Assembly: GCF_001559865.1 (NCBI RefSeq)
Contig: NZ_LOHE01000090.1
Coordinates: 62,001 to 126,000, forward strand
Direction: 5' to 3'
DNA from: Abyssisolibacter fermentans
GTDB lineage: Bacteria; Bacillota; Clostridia; Tissierellales; MCWD3
DNA: 64,000 bases
The notes below the pieces were generated by a model. That model did not search any database and was not told the origin of the DNA. It saw nothing but the letters and a program-made list of their open reading frames with translations. Shown piece by piece: positions 44,312 to 54,044 of this stretch. The first letter of the stretch is position 1, and each line of letters begins with the position of its first letter. A program made the position numbers and the translations under genes.

Positions 44312-45422
44312 CTATTTTGAGACAGCCCCTTTTTTTAGATATTCATTGATAAATGCATCTATATCTCCGTCCATAACACTATTAATATTTCCTATTTCTA
44401 AATTTGTTCTATGATCTTTTGCCATTGTATATGGATGAAATACATAGGACCTTATTTGAGAACCCCAGGCTATTTGATTATAATTGCCTTGCAAATCCTC
44501 TATTTTTTCTTTGTTTTCAAGTTCTTTTAACTCAATCAGTTTAGCCATCAACATCTTCATAGCTGTAGCTTTGTTGCTATGCTGTGACCTTTCATTTTGA
44601 CATTGTACTACTATACCAGTAGGTATATGTGTAAGCCTTATAGCCGAATCAGTTTTATTAATATGCTGACCACCTGCTCCACTTGCCCTATAAGTATCTA
44701 CTCTTATATCATTTGGATTGATTACTATATCGATATCATCACTTATATCTGGCATCACGTCAATTGATGCAAAAGATGTATGTCTCTTACCTGATGAATC
44801 AAATGGAGATATCCTAACTAATCTATGAACTCCTTTTTCTGACTTCAAATATCCATAAGCATAATCTCCCTTAATCATCATTGTTACACTCTTTATACCA
44901 CCTTCTGTATCAGATAGTATATCTAGAATATTTACCTTGAAACCTCTTCTCTCGCACCACCTAACATACATTCTCATAAGCATTTCTGCCCAATCTTGAG
45001 CATCCAAACCTCCTGCACCTGAATGTATAGATAGTATTGCATTATTCTTGTCATATTCTCCATCTAATAATGTTTGTAACTTTAAGGCTTTAATAGTTTT
45101 TTCTAACTCTTCAATACCTGTTTTAACGTCACTTAAGGATGCTTCATCCTTTTCTTCTATAGAAAGCTCAAGTAGTATATTTAAATCTTCATATTGTGTT
45201 TTTACATCTTCTATGCTTTTGACCTTCTCTTTTAAACTACTTGCTTCTTGAACTATCTTCTGTGCCTTCTGATTATCATTCCAAAAACCATCTTCTAGTA
45301 TTTTTTCATCTAGATCTCTAATATCTGCCTTCATTTTTTCAAGGTCAAAGAGAAGCCCTCAATTCTATGATTTCATTATTTAATTCTATTAAGCTGCTCT
45401 TTAATACCTCAACTTGAATCAT
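44312..45422 (-). CDS. prfB: Peptide chain release factor 2, expressed by +1 frameshift
   Basis: A product of about 369 residues from two overlapping frames. ATG 45422 starts 25 codons ending in CTT, then an in-frame TGA at 45345-45347; a +1 shift on CTTTGAC continues as DLEKMKADIRD. The slip site is preceded by AGGG, the usual stimulatory site. The RF2 recognition tripeptide SPF is present (ISPFDSSGKRHTS), and the hydrolysis motif is GAGGQHINKTDSA. RF2 reads UGA and UAA and so controls its own synthesis. The terminal GAVSK comes from a GGGGCTGTCTCAAAATAG repeat-like sequence. Confidence 0.96.
45344..45350 (-). other. Programmed +1 frameshift site of prfB
   Basis: On the minus strand the bases read CTTTGAC. 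The TGA at codon 26 is bypassed when peptidyl-tRNA on CTT slips to TTT. This is the canonical RF2 autoregulatory site. Confidence 0.95.
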
Positions 45423-45438
45423 AAATACACTCCTTTAT

Positions 45439-48180
45439 TTAAATGTCTTTACCGCAACATTTTTTGTATTTTTTACCACTTCCACATGGACATGGATCAT
45501 TTCTTCCTATTTTTTTACCTTTAACCACTGTTTTAGGTTTATTATTACCAGCTCCATGACTAGTACCAGTAACTTGTGCTACTCTTTCTCTCTGTACGTT
45601 TTGTTCTAAAGATATATTAAATAAGTGTTTGATTGTATCTTCTTGTATTGATTTAATCATATCTTGGAACATGTCAAATCCTTCGTTTTTATATGCTAAG
45701 ACTGGATCAACATTACCCATTGCTCTAAGACCAATTCCTTGCCTTAACTGATCCATAGCATCTATATGATCCATCCATTTGCTGTCAACTACTTTTAGTA
45801 ATATAATTCTTTCAACATCTCTCATTCTTTCAGATGTTATTTCTTCCTCTTTTTTATCATATACATCTTTAGCTATATTTTTTATGTGTTCATTTAAAGA
45901 TTCTATGGTTAAATCTTCTACATTATCAAATTCAAGCGAACCTTGTGGGAGGAAAATCTTAGCTAAGAAGCTTTCCAAGCTTTTTAAATCCCATTCTTCA
46001 GGATATTTTGATGACGAAGTATATATACCAACAGCATCACTTATTAATTCACTTACCATATTAGCTATATGGTCTTTTAGATTTTCTCCCTCTAAAACTT
46101 TCTTTCTTTCTGCATATATTACTTCTCTTTGCTTGTTCATAACATCATCATACTGCAAAACATGTTTTCTTATTCCAAAGTTTCTTGACTCTACCTTAGT
46201 TTGAGCACTTTCTATAGATTTTGTTAGTAGTTTATGTTCTAATGGCTCATCATCTGGCATTCCTAAGCTATCTACTATACTTTTTATTCTTTCACTACCA
46301 AACAATCTCATCAATTCATCTTCCAAAGAAATATAGAATCTTGATGAACCCGGGTCTCCTTGACGACCAGAACGTCCTCTAAGCTGATTATCTATACGCC
46401 TTGATTCATGTCTTTCAGTTCCTATTATATGAAGCCCGCCAGCTTCTACAACTTTGTCATGCTCTTGTTTTATATCAAGCTTTGATTTTTCTAGTATTTT
46501 ATTAAAAGTCTCTCTTGCCTCTATTATCTCTGGATCAGTAGTATTAAAATGACTGTCTGCAAGAGATAACATATGCTCATTGTAACCTTTTTTTCTCATC
46601 TGAGCCTTAGCTGTAAATTCAGGATTACCACCTAATGCTATATCAGTACCACGACCTGCCATATTAGTAGCTATAGTTACAGCCTTATATTTACCTGCTT
46701 GTGCTACTATCTCTGCTTCTCTCTCATGGTGTTTGGCATTTAACACTTCATGTGTAATTCCTGATTTTTTAAGCATCTTACTTAATTTTTCAGAGTTTTC
46801 TATTGATATTGTACCTACTAAAACAGGCTGACCTTTTTCATTTTTTTCTTTTATCTCATCTATTACTGCTCTAAATTTAGCTTCCTCATCTTTGTAGATA
46901 ACATCAGTTGAATCTTCTCTTATAACAGGTCTATTTGTCGGTATTTCAACAACATACATATTATATATATGTCTAAATTCTTCTTCCTCAGTTTTAGCTG
47001 TACCTGTCATACCTGCTAATTTGTCATACATTCTAAAATAATTCTGAAATGTTATTGTTGCTAAAGTTTTTGATTCACGTCTTACGTCAAGGCCTTCTTT
47101 AGCCTCTATAGCTTGATGTAACCCATCGCTATATCTCCTACCAAACATAAGTCTACCAGTAAAATCATCTACAATAACAACTTCGCCATCTTTTACTACA
47201 TAATCTTTGTCCTTAAACATTAAATTATGTGCTTTCAATGCTTGGTTTATATGATGTGATATTTCCATATTTGCTGAATCTGCCAAGTTTTCTATACCAA
47301 AGAACTTCTCAGCCTTTGCTACTCCTTTTTCACTTAGTATAGCTGTTTTAGCTTTTTCATCAATTGTAAAATCTGCTTTTTCTTCTACGTATTCAGTGCT
47401 AAATTTATCAAAGGTCTTCTCATTCGGATCAATCTTCCTACCTTTTATAGTTTGTACAAAAGAGTTAGCTACGAAATATAGTTGAGTAGATTTCTGACCT
47501 GCTCCAGAAATAATCAATGGAGTTCTGGCTTCATCTATAAGAATACTATCAACCTCATCAATTATAGTATAGTTTAATTCTCTTTGAACCATTTCATTTT
47601 TATATATAACCATATTATCTCTTAAATAATCAAACCCAAATTCATTATTTGTACCAAAGGTTACATCACAGTTATAAGCTTCTCTTCTTTGCTTGGTATC
47701 AAGACCATGAGTTATACACCCAACAGATAATCCAAGGAATTCATAAACTTTTCCCATCCATTCTTTATCTCTCTGTGCAAGATAGTCATTTACAGTAATT
47801 ACATGAACACCCTTACCTGTAAGTGCATTTAGATATACGGGAAGCGTAGCAACCAACGTTTTTCCTTCACCGGTTCTCATCTCAGCAATATTACCCTCAT
47901 GTAATACTACACCACCTATAAGCTGTACTCTATAATGCTTAATTCCTAAAACTCTATCTGCTGTTTCTCTTACAACAGCAAATGCTTCTGGCAAAATATC
48001 ATCTAATGTTTCACCATTTTTAAATCTATCTTTAAACTCATTTGTTTTATTTTTTAAAGCATCATCACTTAATGACTGCATGTCTTCATCTAATTCTTCT
48101 ATTTGATTTATTATTGGATTTAGTCGTTTTATCTCTCTATCACTGAATGTACCGAAGACTTTCTCGAATAACTTCTTCAT
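45439..48180 (-). CDS. secA: Preprotein translocase ATPase SecA
   Basis: The full-length motor of Sec export, 913 residues. Walker A is [11 protein letters not shown], the second ATPase motif is [20 protein letters not shown], and motif VI is [11 protein letters not shown]. The C-terminus carries the zinc SEC-C motif [18 protein letters not shown], which binds SecB or membranes. It sits 16 bp upstream of prfB, as in Bacillus. No accessory SecA2 is seen here. Confidence 0.98.
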   Translation of the reverse strand: MKKLFEKVFGTFSDREIKRLNPIINQIEELDEDMQSLSDDALKNKTNEFKDRFKNGETLDDILPEAFAVVRETADRVLGIKHYRVQLIGGVVLHEGNIAEMRTGEGKTLVATLPVYLNALTGKGVHVITVNDYLAQRDKEWMGKVYEFLGLSVGCITHGLDTKQRREAYNCDVTFGTNNEFGFDYLRDNMVIYKNEMVQRELNYTIIDEVDSILIDEARTPLIISGAGQKSTQLYFVANSFVQTIKGRKIDPNEKTFDKFSTEYVEEKADFTIDEKAKTAILSEKGVAKAEKFFGIENLADSANMEISHHINQALKAHNLMFKDKDYVVKDGEVVIVDDFTGRLMFGRRYSDGLHQAIEAKEGLDVRRESKTLATITFQNYFRMYDKLAGMTGTAKTEEEEFRHIYNMYVVEIPTNRPVIREDSTDVIYKDEEAKFRAVIDEIKEKNEKGQPVLVGTISIENSEKLSKMLKKSGITHEVLNAKHHEREAEIVAQAGKYKAVTIATNMAGRGTDIALGGNPEFTAKAQMRKKGYNEHMLSLADSHFNTTDPEIIEARETFNKILEKSKLDIKQEHDKVVEAGGLHIIGTERHESRRIDNQLRGRSGRQGDPGSSRFYISLEDELMRLFGSERIKSIVDSLGMPDDEPLEHKLLTKSIESAQTKVESRNFGIRKHVLQYDDVMNKQREVIYAERKKVLEGENLKDHIANMVSELISDAVGIYTSSSKYPEEWDLKSLESFLAKIFLPQGSLEFDNVEDLTIESLNEHIKNIAKDVYDKKEEEITSERMRDVERIILLKVVDSKWMDHIDAMDQLRQGIGLRAMGNVDPVLAYKNEGFDMFQDMIKSIQEDTIKHLFNISLEQNVQRERVAQVTGTSHGAGNNKPKTVVKGKKIGRNDPCPCGSGKKYKKCCGKDI

Positions 48181-48357
48181 ATAATTTACTCACTCCTTAT
48201 TCCTTTATCTGAAATATTTATTATTCCTAATCATTTATCTATATCCATCATCTATAATTCTACTCTTTATCATAATATTTTATCACTATTATACATTTGG
48301 CACAAGGAAAGGGTCAATATTTTACATGACACCACTTACACCATTGACTTACTGCAA

Positions 48358-48948
48358 TTAATATCTAGGTTTTCTACTAATTAATCTATCCATATCACTG
48401 TTTAACATAACAACTTGAACTAGTACAAATATCCCAATATATATAATAATGTCTCCAATACTCAATATTTGTGGTAAAGGAAAAGGTTTTTGAACAGTTA
48501 TCAATTGAGCGAATTGTCCATAATTTGTAGCCCCATTTAATGGAGTATAAAGAGCTATTTTACCATTTTGAATTAATCGAATCAAATTATCAAATCCCGC
48601 TAATTTTAAACCCTCTATTGATATAGGCATTTTACCATCATTAGCCATAAAGCAAAAAACATTCATTAATCCACCTAACATTATTATTATTATTGGCTTG
48701 TACTTGATATTTATAATTAAACCTATAAATAATAAAACGTATGAACCTATATATAATTCTTTAATATACTTCAAAATATAATAGCTGCCTGTTGCTCCAA
48801 AAACAACAATAGAAAGCTGTATAACCATAGCTAATATGAACAACCATATACTTCTAAATTTTAAATATGAAAGTCTTTTAATTTTACCATTTCTAAGTAA
48901 TGCTGTTATTATTGATAATATGAAAAAAATTAAAATCACATTTACCAC
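48358..48948 (-). CDS. DUF5317 family membrane protein
   Basis: A protein of 196 residues with five to six hydrophobic segments. A basic loop NGKIKRLSYLKFRSIW follows the first helix. GLMNVFCFMANDGKMPIS and TVQKPFPLPQILSIGDIIIYIGIF are the conserved-looking parts of the DUF5317 family, as I remember it, in clostridia. The function is unknown. It stands alone between hpf and secA. Confidence 0.78.
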   Translation of the reverse strand: MVNVILIFFILSIITALLRNGKIKRLSYLKFRSIWLFILAMVIQLSIVVFGATGSYYILKYIKELYIGSYVLLFIGLIINIKYKPIIIIMLGGLMNVFCFMANDGKMPISIEGLKLAGFDNLIRLIQNGKIALYTPLNGATNYGQFAQLITVQKPFPLPQILSIGDIIIYIGIFVLVQVVMLNSDMDRLISRKPRY

Positions 48949-48990
48949 TCCTTATGTGTATTTTATTTAAAATATCATAGCTTATTTATA

Positions 48991-49049
48991 CAAAGATTAT
49001 TCATAAATGATAGATACAACATTCATCCAAGTTATATGAATAATCAGTA
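48991..49049. repeat. Palindromic MITE-like repeat, short copy 9
   Basis: CAAAGATTATTCATAAATGATAG and AAGTTATATGAATAATCAGTATTG match the two ends of the family with little between them. It lies 43 bp upstream of the DUF5317 start. Confidence 0.65.
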
Positions 49050-49309
49050 TTGTATTATTCAATCTTAATATGTACCATATACAATTTTATCATAAATATG
49101 TAATGAATTATATATTTTAAATTAAATTTAATAGTTATCGTGCAAGAAGTTATTTTTTATGATTAGTTTTCATGTTATTTATTGTTAATTAGTTTAATAA
49201 GTGACTAATAATTTTTGCAAATTATTAATTGTTTTGGTTTGGTTTTAATGTGAATTTAGGCTTCTAGATGGTATGTTATTGATTGTTTTAAGTTTTGTAT
49301 TCTAAAAGA

Positions 49310-49332
49310 AAACTCAGACTTTGTCTGAGTTT
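49310..49332 (-). terminator. Terminator of hpf
   Basis: AAACTCAGAC (49310-49319) and GTCTGAGTTT (49323-49332) form a perfect 10-bp stem with a 3-base loop, followed in the minus direction by TCTTTT. It lies 45 bp after the hpf stop. Confidence 0.85.
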
Positions 49333-49377
49333 CCGATAAAAAGATTAACTTAGATTAATCAATAAATAATTCTTTAC

Positions 49378-49902
49378 TTAGAATATCGGTTCTATTAATC
49401 CATAGTTTCCATCTTTACGTTTGTACACTACATTTACTTCGTCTGTCTTTGCATTCATGAATACGAAGAATGCGTGTCTTAATAACTCCATTTGGAGTAC
49501 TGCTTCTTCTTCATACATTGGCTTCATTGCAAATTTCTTTGTTCTTACAATTTTTGCTTCTTTTTCTATAATTCCATTTGGTATGTTTTCAAATCTTATT
49601 GTTTCTCCATTATGAACCATCTTTTGAAGCTTTGTTTTGTGCTTTCTAATCTGTCTCTCTAATACATCAACAACCCTGTCTAATGATGTATACATATCAT
49701 CAGTTTCTTCTTCTGCTCTAATTATTCCTTTAGCTAGAGGAATTGTTACTTCAATTATCTGACGATTCTTTTCAACACTTAAAGTAGCTGTAGCCTCTAC
49801 ATCATCAAGAAAATATTTGTCTAACTTACTCAACTTCTTCTCAACCGTATTTTTCAAAGCATCTGTTATAACTATAGTTTTACCACTAATTATTGTTTTC
49901 AT
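49378..49902 (-). CDS. hpf: Ribosome hibernation promoting factor, long form
   Basis: A protein of 174 residues. The N-terminal domain (about 1-100; KLDKYFLDDVEATATLSVEK and AEEETDDMYTSLDRVVDVLERQIRKHKTK) binds the decoding region. The C-terminal domain (about 118-174; KKFAMKPMYEEEAVLQMELLRHAFFVFMNA) dimerises 70S into 100S ribosomes. Length and C-terminal domain distinguish the long from the short HPF. It lies between the flagellar genes and secA, the Bacillus arrangement. Confidence 0.96.
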   Translation of the reverse strand: MKTIISGKTIVITDALKNTVEKKLSKLDKYFLDDVEATATLSVEKNRQIIEVTIPLAKGIIRAEEETDDMYTSLDRVVDVLERQIRKHKTKLQKMVHNGETIRFENIPNGIIEKEAKIVRTKKFAMKPMYEEEAVLQMELLRHAFFVFMNAKTDEVNVVYKRKDGNYGLIEPIF

Positions 49903-50763
49903 AAACTTCAGCTCCTTCTTTTTAGTGTTTATTAACTTATATTAATTATTTCTACAAATAATACACTTTTACCTTCTAATTTTAAAAATTTTATTAAACG
50001 AATTACTGTAAAAATACTTGTTACTTTAATATTTTTTACTACTATTATTTTATTATATTACCCACAATATTTATGTTAAAACAATTCATTTTTTTATAAT
50101 GTTTATACTAAACTATAGACATTATTTTAGTTAGATTCATGTATCTTTTTCTTTTATATATATTTATTTTTATCTAATCTCATTTAAAATATTAGATTTC
50201 AAGATTATTTTTTTTATATCTCAAAATAAATTTCAAAGTTATCCACAAATATGAATATTTACATTACTCTATAAAACTTATATCTTTATATTTTTTTAAG
50301 ATTTTATCTAATATTATAATAATGCACTAACATAATTAAGTAATAAATATATTTCTTGTCATTGTGTAAAATACAATAGCCATAAAGAAAAAATGCAAAA
50401 CAATAAATGTTACATGATTTATTAAAAATGTTTAAATATCACGAAATGCATAAATATTAATATGTTTTTACACACAATTTATTCACTATACTTGTTGATA
50501 ATTAATGCATGTTTCTGTGGATAATGTTAATAACTCTGTGGAAAACTGAAAAAAGTACAAGTTTCTTTTGTGGAAAACCTTGTGAATATCATGTTTATAT
50601 TTAAGTACAAAATATCAATACTATTAAATAATTTTTCAGACATTTATATTTATAACTCTAATAGTACTCCGTTATTACTGCTACACAAGATATAGTATGC
50701 TATAATGTGCTCACTTAAACTTAAAATGTTAAAAAGAATACATTTACTTTAAAAGAATATAAA
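49903..50763. promoter_or_regulatory. 860-bp intergenic region with DnaA-box-like words
   Basis: No open frame is credible here. Exact TTATNCACA words occur at 50241-50249 and, inverted, 50516-50524. Near matches TGTGGAAAA (50537, 50569) and TGTGAATAT (50581) follow closely. The section 50480-50590 looks like a DnaA-binding array, in a place without replication genes. The hpf promoter must lie near 49910-50050 but I cannot single it out. Confidence 0.4.
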
Positions 50764-50800
50764 AAGAGTCTTCATTTTAAAAATTCAAATGAAAACTCTT
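50764..50800 (-). terminator. Terminator of the flaG-fliD-fliS operon
   Basis: AAGAGTCTTCATTT (50764-50777) pairs with AAATGAAAACTCTT (50787-50800) with one mismatch. It lies 36 bp after the last flagellar gene in the minus direction. Confidence 0.75.
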
Positions 50801-50835
50801 CATATCCTCATGTAATATAAATTTATCTACTAATT

Positions 50836-51318
50836 TTATTTCTTTTGATCAATTATAACAGAACTGTTATTATACACATTTTTATATGTATTATATCCTG
50901 ATACCATCTTTTTACCTGCATTTATGTTCCTTAACTCACTCTTTACATTTTCTAGGGTTGATTTTAATGCTACAGAATTTTTCTGCTCTAAGACTTGTAT
51001 TTGTTTAAGCAAATTAAAAATTTCAGTAGTTAAGCTTTTTAGCTTTTTAGCCTGTGGATATTTTTTGACTTCTAAATTCTCTAATTTTAATATGTTTTCT
51101 TTTTGTTTTAATTCATTGAATAAGTTATAGAACTGTATGTCTAATTTATCAATTTTATTAATTTCAATTTGCTTTAATTTAATGAATGTCTCAATATCTA
51201 CAACATTATCATTTGTTACTACTTCCTCTTGCCTTTTTGTATATTTAAAAATATTATTCAATAGCTTTAATTTTTCTTCTAGTATTAAGTTCATTTCATT
51301 CATTATTTTTTCAGACAT
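50836..51318 (-). CDS. Flagellar export chaperone, FlgN/FliT-like
   Basis: A protein of 160 residues, nearly all helical and charged: NEMNLILEEKLKLLNNIFKYT, VDIETFIKLKQIEINKIDKLD, a pattern of long amphipathic helices typical of FlgN and FliT chaperones. The position 8 bp after fliS is where fliT lies in Bacillus, and favours a FliD or hook-associated-protein chaperone. Sequence alone does not settle FliT against FlgN; another FlgN-like gene is at 61347. Confidence 0.72.
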   Translation of the reverse strand: MSEKIMNEMNLILEEKLKLLNNIFKYTKRQEEVVTNDNVVDIETFIKLKQIEINKIDKLDIQFYNLFNELKQKENILKLENLEVKKYPQAKKLKSLTTEIFNLLKQIQVLEQKNSVALKSTLENVKSELRNINAGKKMVSGYNTYKNVYNNSSVIIDQKK

Positions 51319-51326
51319 ATAATCCC

Positions 51327-51713
51327 CTATCTCTTTTGTTTCTTTTTAGCTATATTCATAGCCTCCTGCCAAGTATCTCTCATTTCTTCCACTATAGTTA
51401 TTGCATCTTCTATTACTGTATCATCTTTTTTCATATTTGAATCTATTAAACATCTCAATATAAAATCATACAAATCCTTTAAACCTTGTGATACCTCATA
51501 TTTCATGTTTAATGTAGCACTAAGCTCATTTATTATATTCTGTGCTTTAATATTAGCATTATGTGCATTCTCTATATCCTTTTGCTGCAAAAATATCTTT
51601 GCTTGCTTCATAAACTTAATTGCTCCATTATAAAGCATAAGTGTAAGTTCTTCAGGACTAGCTGTCATAACTGAGTTTTTTTGATATTTAGCATAAGCAT
51701 TATTTAATACCAT
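51327..51713 (-). CDS. fliS: Flagellin export chaperone FliS
   Basis: A helical protein of 128 residues. NNAYAKYQKNSVMTASPEELTLMLYNGAIKF is the diagnostic FliS N-terminus. FliS caps the flagellin C-terminus in the cytosol before export and, in Bacillus, helps FliW. It is downstream of fliD by 24 bp and followed closely by the FliT-like gene. Confidence 0.96.
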   Translation of the reverse strand: MVLNNAYAKYQKNSVMTASPEELTLMLYNGAIKFMKQAKIFLQQKDIENAHNANIKAQNIINELSATLNMKYEVSQGLKDLYDFILRCLIDSNMKKDDTVIEDAITIVEEMRDTWQEAMNIAKKKQKR

Positions 51714-51737
51714 AATACCATCCTTTTCTTCTATTTG

Positions 51738-53387
51738 TTAGCCACCTATTTGCTGCATTAACCAATCGCTTTGTGATTGCATATTCTGCAATGCTTTCTC
51801 CATAGCTGTGAATTTTTGCCAATAGCTATCTTCTTTGTTTTGTAAATATTTTTCCATATCAAATATTTCATCGTCAATTTCCTGTATGTTTTTTTCTATA
51901 TCAGCTATATTTTGGTGCTCTGTTACAAAATCTATTAATATGTTTATTTCTACCTTTCTAAACATATCATTATTGCCACCGGGACCGGCTTTGTCGATTA
52001 CTTCTTTCATTCCTTCAGTAAAATCACTATACATCCTAGTAATAATACCACTCTGTTTACGTTTAATCTCATCAGTTTCTAAAGGATCAGGCTGTTTAAA
52101 CAATACCTCTAAAACACCATCAACATTATCCTTAATAGCATTTTTTAACTTGTCATCATTTATTTCCAGTTTACCTGCTACATTTTCGCTATTGTACCTT
52201 TCTGTAGTTATCCCTATGTCAAATAAAAATGATATCCCATTTGTAGAACCTTCAACCTCTTGATATAATCCACTTCTTACATTAGTAAAGCATCTAGAAA
52301 ACAATTCGTCATTACGTAATAAACCACTCTGAGCTTTTTCATTCCACATTTTCTTTTCATCATCTGACATTGCAGCTTTTTGCTCTTCAGTTAAAGGTGC
52401 AAAATCTTTATATCTTTTTTCTCCAAGCTTTCCAGCAAAATCTTCTACTAATGCATTGTATTTATCTACAAAACCCTTTATTTTATCATAAACTTTATCT
52501 ATATCAGTTTTTACTTCTACAGTAAAGTCTACATTTTCAGCTTTTAAATTCATATCTATGCCGTTTATTTTGACGTTGTTACTGCCTATTTTAATATTAT
52601 TTGCACCAGCAAAATTTATTTCTCCATCTTCACCACTATTTACATCATCATAATTTAATGCTAAATTAAGCTTGTTATCTGTTCCAGCTAAAAAGTTTAC
52701 AGTTGAATCTACACCTTTTGTAATTTTAAAGCTTTCCTGTGCACCGGTTTCCTTTGTTTGAAAGAAGAATCGATTTATGCTTTCATCGTACACAGCTTTT
52801 ACTCCCAAATCTTTACCGTTTTCATCTCTATATGAGTTAATGTGACTTGCTATATCTCTTATAGTGAGGTTGCTTAAGTCATCACCACTATATTTAAAAG
52901 TATGTGAAACACCATCTCCACTTTCTATAGTAAACTCTATAACATCTGTATCAGCTAAATTAAATTGGTTTCTCAACATGCCGTATTCATTTGCCAAGTC
53001 ACCAGTACTAGCAACTGCAAAATTAGTTGCTAATTTTTCCACATGAACGTTATAAGTACCTGTCACTGCTTCTGCTGTAGTGGATACTTCTGCGCAATCT
53101 TCATCAGATGATGTTGCAGATTTTACCCAATCAAAGCTACTAATGCTATTTCTATTTAATACTCCTGTTGAAGAATATGAGTCAATACCAAATTCTTTTC
53201 TTGTCTCTAATATAAAGCTGGCAAGTTTTTTATTGTACTCATTGTATTGCTCTAGCCTCCACTCATTTAATATCTTATCTTGTTTATAAGTATCTAATTT
53301 TTTACTTTCAGCTTTCATCAAATCTTTTACGATTTGATCAGTATCAATGCCTGAAGCAAGTCCGCCTATTCTAAGACTAGAATTCAT
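51738..53387 (-). CDS. fliD: Flagellar filament capping protein FliD
   Basis: A protein of 549 residues. The N-terminus SLRIGGLASGIDTDQIVKDLMKAES and the C-terminal coiled region (IQEIDDEIFDMEKYLQNKEDSYWQKFTAMEKALQ) are the filament-binding D0/D1 parts. The middle (about 130-330) is the variable surface-exposed region. FliD forms the cap that folds flagellin at the tip. It lies 30 bp after flaG. Confidence 0.95.
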   Translation of the reverse strand: MNSSLRIGGLASGIDTDQIVKDLMKAESKKLDTYKQDKILNEWRLEQYNEYNKKLASFILETRKEFGIDSYSSTGVLNRNSISSFDWVKSATSSDEDCAEVSTTAEAVTGTYNVHVEKLATNFAVASTGDLANEYGMLRNQFNLADTDVIEFTIESGDGVSHTFKYSGDDLSNLTIRDIASHINSYRDENGKDLGVKAVYDESINRFFFQTKETGAQESFKITKGVDSTVNFLAGTDNKLNLALNYDDVNSGEDGEINFAGANNIKIGSNNVKINGIDMNLKAENVDFTVEVKTDIDKVYDKIKGFVDKYNALVEDFAGKLGEKRYKDFAPLTEEQKAAMSDDEKKMWNEKAQSGLLRNDELFSRCFTNVRSGLYQEVEGSTNGISFLFDIGITTERYNSENVAGKLEINDDKLKNAIKDNVDGVLEVLFKQPDPLETDEIKRKQSGIITRMYSDFTEGMKEVIDKAGPGGNNDMFRKVEINILIDFVTEHQNIADIEKNIQEIDDEIFDMEKYLQNKEDSYWQKFTAMEKALQNMQSQSDWLMQQIGG

Positions 53388-53416
53388 ACAAACACCTCTT
53401 CTCTATTATATTCTAT

Positions 53417-53782
53417 TTATATCTTTTCATCAACTAATATACCTGCAACTTCTAGCAACTTGGCTACCATATCAAGTGTTTTTTCCGCCGGAATCTCTCT
53501 TATAACCTCATTCTTGACAGTATCTATAACTTTCACCATTATCTGCTTTGTCTTCTCGTGTATAGAAAACTCCAATCTCCTATCATATACTATTACACTT
53601 TTATTTGCTTGTTCTATTGCTTGTATTATGTCTTGTTCTTCTACTGATTCTTCTATAGTTTTATTTTCAGGGTTAGCTTTACTAGATATTGAACTTGATG
53701 GAATATTAACCTTTATATCTTCATCTAATACACTTTGTACTTTTTCAATACTGTTTGACTCTAAAGCACCTGTAATTCTCAT
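53417..53782 (-). CDS. flaG: FlaG family flagellar protein
   Basis: A protein of 121 residues. A disordered polar N-terminus (NIPSSSISSKANPENKTIEES) is followed by the FlaG domain with LEFSIHEKTKQIMVKVID and VIREIPAEKTLDMVAKL. FlaG affects filament length in several bacteria. It leads the flaG-fliD-fliS-fliT unit behind a sigma-D-like promoter at 53816-53823. Confidence 0.92.
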   Translation of the reverse strand: MRITGALESNSIEKVQSVLDEDIKVNIPSSSISSKANPENKTIEESVEEQDIIQAIEQANKSVIVYDRRLEFSIHEKTKQIMVKVIDTVKNEVIREIPAEKTLDMVAKLLEVAGILVDEKI

Positions 53783-53815
53783 AAAAATCCCTCCATAAAT
53801 TAACTATATATTTAT

Positions 53816-53842
53816 ATATCGGTCTAGATGCTTAGAACCTTG
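53816..53842 (-). promoter_or_regulatory. Sigma-D-type promoter of flaG-fliD operon
   Basis: On the minus strand ACCGATAT (53816-53823) matches the sigma-28 -10 element in seven of eight positions. The -35 region, 15-16 bases upstream, reads TCAAG and is weak compared with TAAA. The spacing to flaG (about 34 bp) is suitable. Confidence 0.6.
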
Positions 53843-53949
53843 AGTGTTTATTTAATTTATTAATATTTTTTGATGTATATATTTTACTAATCAACGATAG
53901 AGATGATATTCGACGAAACTAAAAGGTCTATACTTTCCTATGTATTAGA

Positions 53950-53984
53950 AAAAAGAGACTCTGGTTATTCCAAAGTCTCTTTTT
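53950..53984 (-). terminator. Flagellin gene terminator
   Basis: AAAAAGAGACT pairs with AGTCTCTTTT(T) across a 13-base loop, with a T run in the minus direction. It lies 60 bp after the flagellin stop. Confidence 0.85.
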
Positions 53985-54044
53985 GTATACTTTTTTCAGT
54001 TTTTATTGATTATTCTAGACTATACTTCTTTATGAATTCTCAGC

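Noticed and set aside
45345-45347. Nonsense mutation in prfB
   Set aside because: The TGA lies in the canonical CTTTGAC frameshift context with an AGGG stimulator, so it is programmed and not a defect.
508-49049. CRISPR array made of the repeated elements
   Set aside because: Copies are kilobases apart, variable in length and without regular spacers; no cas genes are present.
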